From: Anaerolineae bacterium
Lineage (GTDB): Bacteria > Chloroflexota > Anaerolineae > JAADDB01
Direction: 5' to 3'
DNA length: 6,914 nt
NCBI GenBank assembly: GCA_015489285.1
Contig: WGAA01000072.1
Span: forward strand, 1-6,914
The translations under genes and the position numbers were made by a program. The notes beneath the pieces were generated by a model that was given only the letters and a program-made list of their open reading frames with translations, was not told where the DNA came from and did no database searches. Below are positions 1-6,813 of the stretch, piece after piece. Every line of letters begins with the position of its first letter. Position 1 is the stretch's first letter.

Positions 1-1
1 A

Positions 2-3000
2 CCCCACACCTCCCCGCCGCGTCCCACCTCGGCCCCCACCCTCGTCGACTGGGGAGATGCCCCCTTACAGGGGTCCTTTTACGGTCGCGACGAAGAACGC
101 AAGCGGCTACGCACCTACATCCTCGAGGAACGACGACAACTCATCGGCATCTGGGGGGCCGGAGGCATCGGCAAGACGGCCCTTGCCGCGCGCGTCGCCC
201 AGGACGTCGCCCCCTCCTTCGAGTGCGTCCTCTGGCGGTCCCTGCGCAATGCCCCCCGCCCCACCACCTTCCTGCAAAACGTCATCCTCGTCCTCTCCCC
301 CCAACACAGCGTCGAACTCGGAGCGGACGTGGAATCCCTCATCCTCACCCTCATCGACATCCTCCGACAGCGGCGCTGCCTCCTCGTCATCGACAACCTG
401 GAAAGCATCCTCCAGACGGGGGCTCAGGCCGGCTTCTGTCAGGAAGGGTACCGGGCCTATTGCGACCTCATTCGACGCCTGGGGGAGACCCCCCACAACA
501 GTTGCGTCATCCTCACCGGCCGGGAACGGCCCGCCGTCTTCGCCCTCTGGCAGGGCCGCCTCCCTCGCGTCGCCTCCCTGGAGATCCGGGGCATGGACCT
601 GGAAAGTGCTCGCACCTACCTGCAGGACCTGGGGCTCTCCACGGAGGGGGAGGACTGGAAATCCCTGGTCCACACCTACGGGGGCAACCCCCTCATGCTC
701 GCGCTCAGCGCGGAAACCATCCGCGAGATCTTCCACGGCGACATCCGCGCCTTCCTCCGCAGTGGGCACTACGCGGTGGGGGACGTGCGGGCCCTCCTCG
801 AGGAACAGGTGAGCCGCCTCTCCCCACTGGAACAGGACATCATGGCCTGGCTGGCCATCGAACGTGAACCCGTCCCCCCGGACGTCCTGGCCCAGGACAT
901 CCTGGACCCCGGCGCGGCCTCCGCCATCCCCCCTGCCCTGACCTCCCTTCGCCGCCGCCACCTCATCGAACGGGTCGGAACCCACTTCACCCTGCAGAAC
1001 GTTATCATGGAGTACATGACCGACCGCATCCTGGAGGGGATGGAGGAAAGCGTGGTGAAGGGGGACCTGCGATACATGGACCGGTACACTCTGATGAAGA
1101 CCACCGTGCCCGAATACGTGCGGGAACACCAGGTTCGGGTCCTCCTGGAGCCCTTATTGGCCGCGCTCCGCAGTGTGTACGGCAGTGACCGGCGGGTGGA
1201 ACGCCGCCTGCGGGATCTCGTCCGGCGGGCGCGGGAGATGACCCCGCCCCCGGCCGGATACGCGGGCGGCAACCTCTTCAACCTGTTGGGCCATCTCCGG
1301 GGCGCGCTGGACGACCAGGACTTCGCCGAACTCACCCTGCGTCACATCCACGCTCGGGGCCTCAGCCTGCGCAACGCCTCCCTGGCCCAGGCCCACGTCG
1401 TGCACGGGCACTTCTCCCACGCCTTCAGCTTCGTCCTCGACGTGGCCTTCAGCAGCGACGGCCGCTATCTGGCCGCAGGGCTGGACAACCGCGACGTGTG
1501 GGTCTGGCGCCTTCCCCAGGGGACCGAGGGACTCGTCCTCAGCGGGCACAAGGATTCCGTGCGCGCGGTCGTCTTCCACCCTCAGCGTCCCATCCTTGCC
1601 AGCGGCGACGACAAGGGTCTCATCTGCCTCTGGGACCTGGAGGAGAACGCCTGCATCAAGACCATCTCCGCGCACGCGGGCCGGGTGCGGGCCCTGGCCT
1701 TCTCCCCCGACGGCACTTCCCTCTTCAGCGGCAGCGACGACGGTTTCGTCCGCCAATGGACCCTCACCCCACCCGGACGCCTCGTGCGTGAATTCCCCCA
1801 CGAAGGGGAAATCCGCTCCCTGGCCGTCCACCCCTCGGGCGAGTGGATAGCCACGGGCACCGACCGGACCCGCGTTTTCCTCTGGGACGCGCGCAAGGGC
1901 GAGCAGATCGCCGTCAGAAACATCCAGGGCCATGTGGCCTGGGGGCTCGCCTTCCACCCCCGGGATCCCCTCCTGGCGGGCGGGATGTACCCCAAGGGCA
2001 TCTTCGTGTGGCGCGTCCCCTCCCTTCGCCGTGTCGCCACGCCGGAAAGCGCGGACGTCATCTTGTGGGACGTGACCTTCAGTCCCCAGGGGGACGCGCT
2101 CATCGCCATCGGCGACGATTGGACCGTGCGCATATGGCGGACCCGGGATTGGCGTCTGGAGCGCACCTTCCTCGGGCACATGGCCTCCCCGCGGGGCGTG
2201 GACGTTCACCCCGGCGGCCGTTACATCGCCAGCGGCGGACGGGATTACACCGTGCGCCTGTGGGACCGGGAAAAGGGGGAACAGATTCGCGTCTTCTCCG
2301 GCTATCACACCATCGTCACCCACGTGGAACACCTCCCCGACCGGGGGATCATCGTCACCGGTGACAGTGATGGCACCCTTCGCCAGTGGTCCCCGGACGC
2401 GGGGACGCCTCGCGTGCGCTGGGGAGGACATCGGGGGTCCATCCGCAGCATCGCGGTCCATCCCGGTCGCGGGTGGATCGTGACCGGAGGAGACGATGGA
2501 CGGGTTCTCATCCGGGAGGTGGAGAGCGGCCGCGTCATCCGCAAGATCCGACAGAAAACCCCCGTCCTCGCGGTGGCCCTGGACGCTGCGGGGGAAACGG
2601 TCGCGGTCAGCGCGACCGACACCCGTCTCCACCTGTGGGACATTTCGACGGGGGAACGCATACGCGTTCTGGAGGGACATACCTCCTGGGTGGAAGATAT
2701 CCTCTTCACTCCCGAGGGCACGTTGATCAGCGCCAGCGACGACCGCACCATTCGCCTGTGGGATGTGAAGGAAGGACGAACGGTGCGCATCCTCCGGGGG
2801 CACACGAGCTGGATTTACGCCATCGCCCTCAGTCCCCAGGGGGACCGATTGGCCTCGGCCAGCGAAGACCGCACCGTGCGCCTGTGGGACCTGGCATCGG
2901 GGCAGGAGATTCGGGTGCTGGAAGGCCACGAGGATCTGGTGTGGGACGTCACGTGGTCCTGGGACGGCCGTTGGGTTGCCGGTGCCAGCCCCGATGGGAC

Positions 3001-3334
3001 CGCGTGCGTGTGGGACGTGGAAAGTGGACGCCTCGTGCGCCGCTTCAACCACGGCGAACGAGTCAGCGCCGTGCGCTTCCTCCCCCACAGTCCCCGGCTC
3101 ATCACCGGCGGTGAGGATGGGGTCCTGCGCGTTTGGGACGTGCTCGATGGCACCCTCGTGCGCACCCTGGGCCCGGACCGCCTGTACGAGAACCTGGACA
3201 TCACCGGCACGTCCGGGTTGACCCCGGCCCAAAGGCATTCCCTCATCGCCCTGGGCGCGGTACAAAGGACGGGGAAGGAGGAACCTACTCCCAGCGCAGG
3301 CGCCAGACGCCCAGGGCAAGGAAGAGGGCGGTGA
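2..3334 (+). CDS. NB-ARC/WD40 STAND-family ATPase, 5'-partial
   Basis: Predicted cytosolic signal-transduction ATPase in which ligand sensing by WD40 propellers would drive nucleotide-dependent oligomerisation and activate an N-terminal effector. 1110 codons are visible (window residue 1 = base 2) and the frame is still open at the left edge. After a Pro-rich linker comes the family lead-in DWGDAP (16-21) and FYGRDEE (from 26), then Walker A GAGGIGKT (52-59), Walker B LLVID (127-131), a sensor-like TGRERP (172-177), GGNP corresponding to the GLPL motif (227-230), a winged-helix region (about 272-340, with RLSPLEQDIMAWLAIEREP), a helical segment, a pentapeptide-like stretch (about 449-475), then fourteen WD40 repeats (about 475-1058). 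The family-type ending (DITGTSGLTPAQ...ALGAV) is followed by 23 non-family residues. The first in-frame ATG (329) lies downstream of Walker A, so it is not the real start. Domain calls are firm; the ligand, effector and biological role (defence, development or other signalling) are unknown. Confidence 0.95.
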   Translation, partial: PHTSPPRPTSAPTLVDWGDAPLQGSFYGRDEERKRLRTYILEERRQLIGIWGAGGIGKTALAARVAQDVAPSFECVLWRSLRNAPRPTTFLQNVILVLSPQHSVELGADVESLILTLIDILRQRRCLLVIDNLESILQTGAQAGFCQEGYRAYCDLIRRLGETPHNSCVILTGRERPAVFALWQGRLPRVASLEIRGMDLESARTYLQDLGLSTEGEDWKSLVHTYGGNPLMLALSAETIREIFHGDIRAFLRSGHYAVGDVRALLEEQVSRLSPLEQDIMAWLAIEREPVPPDVLAQDILDPGAASAIPPALTSLRRRHLIERVGTHFTLQNVIMEYMTDRILEGMEESVVKGDLRYMDRYTLMKTTVPEYVREHQVRVLLEPLLAALRSVYGSDRRVERRLRDLVRRAREMTPPPAGYAGGNLFNLLGHLRGALDDQDFAELTLRHIHARGLSLRNASLAQAHVVHGHFSHAFSFVLDVAFSSDGRYLAAGLDNRDVWVWRLPQGTEGLVLSGHKDSVRAVVFHPQRPILASGDDKGLICLWDLEENACIKTISAHAGRVRALAFSPDGTSLFSGSDDGFVRQWTLTPPGRLVREFPHEGEIRSLAVHPSGEWIATGTDRTRVFLWDARKGEQIAVRNIQGHVAWGLAFHPRDPLLAGGMYPKGIFVWRVPSLRRVATPESADVILWDVTFSPQGDALIAIGDDWTVRIWRTRDWRLERTFLGHMASPRGVDVHPGGRYIASGGRDYTVRLWDREKGEQIRVFSGYHTIVTHVEHLPDRGIIVTGDSDGTLRQWSPDAGTPRVRWGGHRGSIRSIAVHPGRGWIVTGGDDGRVLIREVESGRVIRKIRQKTPVLAVALDAAGETVAVSATDTRLHLWDISTGERIRVLEGHTSWVEDILFTPEGTLISASDDRTIRLWDVKEGRTVRILRGHTSWIYAIALSPQGDRLASASEDRTVRLWDLASGQEIRVLEGHEDLVWDVTWSWDGRWVAGASPDGTACVWDVESGRLVRRFNHGERVSAVRFLPHSPRLITGGEDGVLRVWDVLDGTLVRTLGPDRLYENLDITGTSGLTPAQRHSLIALGAVQRTGKEEPTPSAGARRPGQGRGR
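1424..2305 (+). repeat. WD40 blades 1-7, first beta-propeller
   Basis: Seven consecutive WD40 repeats of about 40-43 residues within the NB-ARC-WD40 gene. Each has the pattern V..(V/L).F.P.G..(L/I)(A/F)(S/T)G..D..(V/I)..W. Blade-ending motifs in order are VWVWRL, ICLWDL, VRQWTL, VFLWDA, IFVWRV, VRIWRT and VRLWDR. Blade 5 is the most degenerate: it lacks the usual GH before it in register and has GGMYPKG in place of the D-rich turn. Seven blades match one closed propeller. Where the first propeller ends and the second begins is inferred from counting, not from a visible linker. Confidence 0.88.
2306..3175 (+). repeat. WD40 blades 8-14, second beta-propeller
   Basis: Seven more WD40 repeats directly after the first set. 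Blade-ending motifs in order are LRQWSP, VLIREV, LHLWDI, IRLWDV, VRLWDL, ACVWDV and LRVWDV. Blade 9 has lost the Trp-Asp pair (IREV). Blades 10-12 are the closest to consensus, with GH-T-S-W starts on blades 11 and 12 and DDRTIRLWD / EDRTVRLWD ends, suggesting they are the most recently duplicated or most strongly conserved. Together with blades 1-7 this gives a 7+7 double propeller, comparable in layout to the paired propellers of Apaf-1, though similarity of function is only an analogy. Confidence 0.88.
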
Positions 3335-4481
3335 AGGCGAGCAAGGCGCCGATTTCGGGAAGGACGTCGCTCACGCCGCCCCCACGGGCGATGATGACGG
3401 TGAAGGCCTGCATGGCCCAGGTGGAGGGCAACAGGTGCGCCACTTTCTGGTACAGGGGCGGGGTGATCTCCAGCGGCCACCAGGCCCCACCGAGGGCCGC
3501 CAGCGTCAACGAGGAGAGCACGATCACGCCGTTTGCCTGCCGTGGGTCCCGCACCAGGGTGCTCAGAGCGATGCCCAGGGCCACCACAGAGAGCGCGAAC
3601 GTCAGGGCGACCACCGTCAGGGCGAAGGGGGATTGACCCCAATTCACGTGGAAAAGCCACTGTCCGGCCAGAATGAGGACGGCCATCTGCATCACCCCCA
3701 GGCTCAGCCGCCCCACCATCTTCCCCGTCAGGATAACCGTTTTCGACACCGGCGTGACCAGGAGCCGACGCAGCGTGCCCCGCACGCGCTCGCTCACCAG
3801 GGCCTCGGCCGCGCCCAGGAGGGTAATGAGCGTCCAGGTGACCAACTGCCCCGCAGATGCCTGCTCGAACCCGCTCAGCCCCGCGGCCTGACGGCCGCGG
3901 CCAACGGATTTCACCTCCACCCGCACGGGCACGTGTTCCAGGGCCCGGTAGGCGGCCTCGAAAGCGGCGTAGAAGAACACCTTCCGCTCCGTCGGCGAGG
4001 AGAAGGGCCGTAGCCGTTCGGCCGTCTGCAAGACCAGTCGGGCCACGGACGCAGCCCGCACCACGGGGGTCAGCGCGGCCCGCACGCTTGCCGCAGCGGA
4101 GACCGCGTTCACGCTCTTCTCCAGCCGTCGGACGTGGATGACCGCTTCGTCGCCTTGCAGAACGCGTGCCTCCGTCCCGCGGGGGATGATGACCTCCAGG
4201 GGGACCTTCGCCTCCCCCGCCGCACTTTGCACGGCCAGGGACGATGAGGAGGCCAGCGCGTCCACGATGTGCCGGGAGAGCCGACTTCCATCCTCGTCCA
4301 CCACCCGCACCGGGATGCGGGCCTCCTCTCTCGAAAACGCGTTCCCCATGCTCACGCCCAGGACGGCCGTGAAGAGGAGGGGAAGGACGAAGAAGACGAC
4401 CCACGTCATTCGTTCCGAGAACTCGATGCGGATGTCCTTGACGGCAATGGCCAGGATGCGCCTCACAGCATCTCCCCCCAT
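3285..4481 (-). CDS. ABC-2 type transporter permease (second subunit)
   Basis: Inner-membrane subunit of an ABC exporter, 398 residues, normal for the six-helix ABC-2 (YhhJ/DrrB-like, ABC2_membrane_3) class. Visible layout: a cytoplasmic start with VKDIRIEF, TM1 about 25-47, a large external domain about 48-208, TM2 about 210-230, the family motif ERVRGTLRRLLVTP (231-244) in the cytoplasmic loop, TM3 about 256-278, TM4 about 284-308, TM5 about 318-337, TM6 about 374-393, and a short basic tail. It is clearly paralogous to the upstream permease; both share GTL.RLLVTP and LFH..WG. The ATG is 7 bases after the upstream stop, with GAGGG just before it. A GTG at 4466, preceded by GGGGGAG at 5 bases, is an equally good start, and there VRRILAIAVKDI lines up with MRKVILIAWKDL of the paralogue. 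The 3' end overlaps the convergent NB-ARC-WD40 gene by 50 bases. The substrate is unknown. Confidence 0.93.
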   Translation of the reverse strand: MGGDAVRRILAIAVKDIRIEFSERMTWVVFFVLPLLFTAVLGVSMGNAFSREEARIPVRVVDEDGSRLSRHIVDALASSSSLAVQSAAGEAKVPLEVIIPRGTEARVLQGDEAVIHVRRLEKSVNAVSAAASVRAALTPVVRAASVARLVLQTAERLRPFSSPTERKVFFYAAFEAAYRALEHVPVRVEVKSVGRGRQAAGLSGFEQASAGQLVTWTLITLLGAAEALVSERVRGTLRRLLVTPVSKTVILTGKMVGRLSLGVMQMAVLILAGQWLFHVNWGQSPFALTVVALTFALSVVALGIALSTLVRDPRQANGVIVLSSLTLAALGGAWWPLEITPPLYQKVAHLLPSTWAMQAFTVIIARGGGVSDVLPEIGALLAFTALFLALGVWRLRWE

Positions 4482-4488
4482 CTTACCC

Positions 4489-5709
4489 TCATATCTCCTG
4501 CATCCGTCGCCGGAACAGGGCGACCGCGATGACCAGGAGCACCGCGGCCATGACGAAGAGGGCCAGGGCTTCGTCCCCCACGTCCAGGACCGATGCGCCT
4601 TCGGCCAGCGCCCGGAAGCCGTCCAACGCCCAGGCGTTGGGGGAAATCAGGCTGACCGTGCGCAGCCAGCCGGGCAAGGCCCAGCGGGGAAAGAAATTCC
4701 CCGCGGCGGCGCTGAAAATCAGCGCCAACGCCGTGCTCCCGGCACTCACCTGGGCCGAAGTGCGGGCCAGGGCAGCGATCAATAAGCCCCAGCCGGAAGC
4801 CGCCGCGGTGACCGCAATCACCAGCAACGCCACCCCCGTTGGCGTTCCCCAGCGGATGTGGAACAGGAGCCCATCGGCCAGGACCAAAATGGTCATCTGG
4901 CTCAAGCCCACCAGGAACGTCCCCAGCATCTTCCCCCCGAGGACCTGGACCGGCGTCGAAGGGGTGACCAGCAGGCGGGCGAGCGTGCCCAGCTCCTGTT
5001 CGCTCAGGATGGTGCGCGCGGCCGCGGCCACCGTGAACAGCAGGAAGAAGACGGCCATGCTGGGGGCCATGTACCCGCGCCAATCGAATGCCGTCGCCTT
5101 GCGCCCGCTCACGTCCTCCACCCGTACCTCCAGAGGGTGCACCGCGTCCAGGTGGCGAACCGCTTTTCGGGCCAGGGTCACGCTTTCCGGGGGACGGGCA
5201 CAGCCTCGCGCGGCGAGTTGCTGCACCAGCACCTCCACGGCCACGCGGCGGGTGGCCATCTCTCCCAGCACCGCGGAGAGGGCCTCCTCCACCGCGGACG
5301 CGCCGATGGGGTGGGTCGGATCGGTGTAGAGGACCACGGTGGCTTCCTCCCCGCCCCTTTCGTTCTCCAGCAGCGCCGTGAAATCGGCCGGGATGACGAT
5401 GGCCGCCACCGCGTCCCCCGCCTCCACGGCCGCGCGCGCGGACTCGGGATCCCGGGCCTCCTGAACGGCGAAGACTTCGGCCATCTCCGGGGTGTGGAAC
5501 GCGTCCACCAGGGCGCGACCCAGCGTGCCCTCATCCTGGTTGACCACGAGCACGGGGACCGCGTGCAATTCCCCGGTGCCGCTGCGGCCGAAGGCGAACC
5601 CGGTCACCAGGGTGAGCACCAACGGCGTGAGGATGAACCCCAGCACCACGCCCGTGTTGTGCAACGCGGTGTACAAATCCTTCCAGGCGATGAGGATGAC
5701 CTTGCGCAT
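4489..5709 (-). CDS. ABC-2 type transporter permease (first subunit)
   Basis: Inner-membrane pore subunit of the same exporter, 406 residues. TM1 is at about 20-40. It is followed by a large extracytoplasmic domain (about 44-212, containing VLVVNQDEGTLGRALVDAF), TM2 about 213-232, the ABC-2 signature loop SEQELGTLARLLVTP (236-250), TM3 about 262-284, TM4 about 290-314, TM5 about 320-338 and TM6 about 380-399, with basic RRRM at the cytoplasmic end. The start chosen is the ATG 16 bases after the ATPase stop, preceded by GAGG at 7 bases. A longer in-frame ATG at 5787 would overlap the ATPase by 62 bases and add 26 residues without family character, so it is rejected. Its paralogy with the next gene suggests that the two form a heterodimer. 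The substrate cannot be read from the sequence; drug, lipid or peptide export are all possible. Confidence 0.94.
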   Translation of the reverse strand: MRKVILIAWKDLYTALHNTGVVLGFILTPLVLTLVTGFAFGRSGTGELHAVPVLVVNQDEGTLGRALVDAFHTPEMAEVFAVQEARDPESARAAVEAGDAVAAIVIPADFTALLENERGGEEATVVLYTDPTHPIGASAVEEALSAVLGEMATRRVAVEVLVQQLAARGCARPPESVTLARKAVRHLDAVHPLEVRVEDVSGRKATAFDWRGYMAPSMAVFFLLFTVAAAARTILSEQELGTLARLLVTPSTPVQVLGGKMLGTFLVGLSQMTILVLADGLLFHIRWGTPTGVALLVIAVTAAASGWGLLIAALARTSAQVSAGSTALALIFSAAAGNFFPRWALPGWLRTVSLISPNAWALDGFRALAEGASVLDVGDEALALFVMAAVLLVIAVALFRRRMQEI

Positions 5710-5716
5710 GACGGTG

Positions 5717-5720
5717 CCTC
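5717..5720 (-). promoter_or_regulatory. Ribosome binding site of first permease
   Basis: GAGG on the - strand, 7 bases before the ATG at 5709, inside the 16-base gap after the ATPase stop codon. It decides the start of this permease against the longer in-frame ATG at 5787. Confidence 0.6.
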
Positions 5721-5725
5721 GTCCC

Positions 5726-6679
5726 TCAATCCCGCAAAGCCCGACCGGTGAGGTGGAGGAAAAGGGTCTCCAGGTTGGGCTCTTCAATGTCCACCCGGCG
5801 CACCCGCACCCCCTGTTCGGTGACGATGCGCATCACGTCGGGTAACGCGGTGGCCGCGTCGGGCACTTCCAGGATGATCTGGCGGTCGGAAAAGGAGGCC
5901 TGCAACACGGTCGGTGCCGCGCGCAGCACGTCCAGCAGGGACGCGTCCACGAATTCCTCCGCCAGGTGGAGGCGCAAGGTGTCCGTCTCCCCCACCATGC
6001 GCGTCAATTCCGCCAACGTCCCCAGGGCGATGAGTTCGCCGTGGTCGATGATGGCGATACGGTGGGAGAGTTCCTCGGCCTCCTCCATGTAGTGGGTGGT
6101 GTAAATGATGGTCGTTCCCCGGCGGTTGAGTTCCTTGACCAGGTCGAGGATGCGGCGACGGCTTTGCGGGTCGATGCCCACCGTGGGTTCGTCCAGGAAG
6201 AGGATGCGGGGTTTGTGCAGGAGCCCGGCGGCGAAGTTCAGGCGGCGCTTCATCCCGCCGGAGAATGTGCCCACCCGCTCCTTTGCCCGTTCGGCCAGGC
6301 CGACCAGGTCCAGCATCTCCTCCACGCTCGTCCGCAAGGTTTTGCCGCTCAGCCCGTACATACGCCCCCAGAAGAGGAGGTTCTGCCGGGCCGAGAGTTC
6401 GTCGTAAAGGGCGACCTCCTGGGGCACCACGCCGATGATGCGCTTGACGGCCAGGGGCTCCCGGACGACAGAGTGCCCGGCGATCAGCGCGTCGCCGGCA
6501 GTAGGGCGCAGGAGGCCGCTGAGCATGGCGATGGTCGTCGTCTTCCCCGCGCCGTTCGGCCCCAGAAAACTGAAGATCTCCCCTTCCTCCACCTGGAAGG
6601 AGATGCCCTTGACGGCAACCGTGCCCGAAGGGGGATTGTACTGCTTCGTGAGAGCCCGCACTTCGATGATCGGTGGCAT
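5726..6679 (-). CDS. ABC transporter ATP-binding protein (DrrA/CcmA-like)
   Basis: Cytoplasmic ATPase that powers the exporter formed with the two downstream permeases, 317 residues. All nucleotide-binding elements are present: Walker A GPNGAGKT (40-47), Q-loop Gln in VVPQE (Q87 region), signature FSGGMKRRL (139-147), Walker B ILFLDEP (159-165) with catalytic Glu164, D-loop GIDP, and switch His in YTTH (H196). After about residue 220 comes the roughly 95-residue C-terminal extension typical of DrrA-type ATPases, ending in EEPNLETLFLHLTGRALRD. The start chosen is the ATG at 6679, which has GAGGAG 5 bases upstream and begins directly with the domain (MPPIIEVRALTKQY). An upstream in-frame ATG at 6799 would add 40 residues translated from intergenic repeats, and is rejected. 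It is the first gene of the operon. The family is certain; the substrate is not. Confidence 0.96.
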   Translation of the reverse strand: MPPIIEVRALTKQYNPPSGTVAVKGISFQVEEGEIFSFLGPNGAGKTTTIAMLSGLLRPTAGDALIAGHSVVREPLAVKRIIGVVPQEVALYDELSARQNLLFWGRMYGLSGKTLRTSVEEMLDLVGLAERAKERVGTFSGGMKRRLNFAAGLLHKPRILFLDEPTVGIDPQSRRRILDLVKELNRRGTTIIYTTHYMEEAEELSHRIAIIDHGELIALGTLAELTRMVGETDTLRLHLAEEFVDASLLDVLRAAPTVLQASFSDRQIILEVPDAATALPDVMRIVTEQGVRVRRVDIEEPNLETLFLHLTGRALRD

Positions 6680-6684
6680 CGCAA

Positions 6685-6690
6685 CTCCTC
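6685..6690 (-). promoter_or_regulatory. Ribosome binding site of ABC ATPase
   Basis: GAGGAG on the - strand, 5 bases (TTGCG) before the ATG at 6679. It is a near-consensus Shine-Dalgarno sequence and supports the short 317-residue form of the ATPase. Confidence 0.75.
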
Positions 6691-6714
6691 GTTCCCAGCC
6701 GGAGCGAACTAAAA

Positions 6715-6741
6715 CGTGATGCGTAATGCGTGATGCGTAAC
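6715..6741. repeat. 7-bp tandem repeat, CGTRATG unit
   Basis: Units CGTGATG (6715-6721), CGTAATG (6722-6728), CGTGATG (6729-6735) and a partial CGTAAC (6736-6741), so nearly four copies with G/A alternation at the fourth base. Translated on the - strand it yields SYASRITHHV-like sequence, which explains the spurious N-terminal extension of the ATPase frame. Confidence 0.85.
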
Positions 6742-6770
6742 TCAAGGCAAGGTTGGCTTTGTAGAGTAAC

Positions 6771-6792
6771 GCCGGGCGGTTTAGCGCCCGGC
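6771..6792. repeat. Perfect inverted repeat / hairpin
   Basis: GCCGGGCG (6771-6778) and CGCCCGGC (6785-6792) form an 8-bp all-GC stem with a 6-base loop (GTTTAG). No T-run follows on either strand, so a standard intrinsic terminator is unlikely. It could be a REP-like extragenic palindrome, an mRNA leader structure of the ABC operon, or a protein-binding site. It sits between the two 7-base arrays. Confidence 0.75.
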
Positions 6793-6813
6793 TCATCATA
6801 GCGAAGGCCTACG

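Noticed and set aside
57..812. Open frame on the + strand (251 codons) overlapping the NB-ARC region in another frame
   Set aside because: Ser/Pro/Arg-rich shadow of the NB-ARC coding frame.
107..1129. Open frame on the - strand (340 codons) opposite the NB-ARC domain
   Set aside because: The + strand frame has Walker A, Walker B and family motifs; the antisense product has no recognisable domain and is compositionally biased.
1154..3319. Long open frame on the - strand (721 codons) opposite the WD40 array
   Set aside because: It is antisense to clear WD40 repeats, its translation is a low-complexity Gly/Pro/Ala/Asp/His mix without domains, and long antisense frames are expected in GC-rich repeat-coding DNA.
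2..3334. Known antiviral STAND (Avs-type) system
   Set aside because: The NB-ARC/WD40 architecture is suggestive of a conflict switch, but no effector domain and no defence neighbours are visible, so a defence assignment is not supported.
4858..5751. Open frame on the + strand (297 codons) opposite the first permease
   Set aside because: His/Gly/Arg/Gln-rich translation without domain features, fully antisense to a well-supported membrane protein.
6771..6792. Intrinsic terminator
   Set aside because: The stem is strong, but no run of T follows on either strand; kept only as a hairpin/palindrome.
6795..6800. TATGAT -10 promoter element on the - strand
   Set aside because: No acceptable -35 hexamer at 16-18 bases; a lone 6-base match is not enough to call a promoter.
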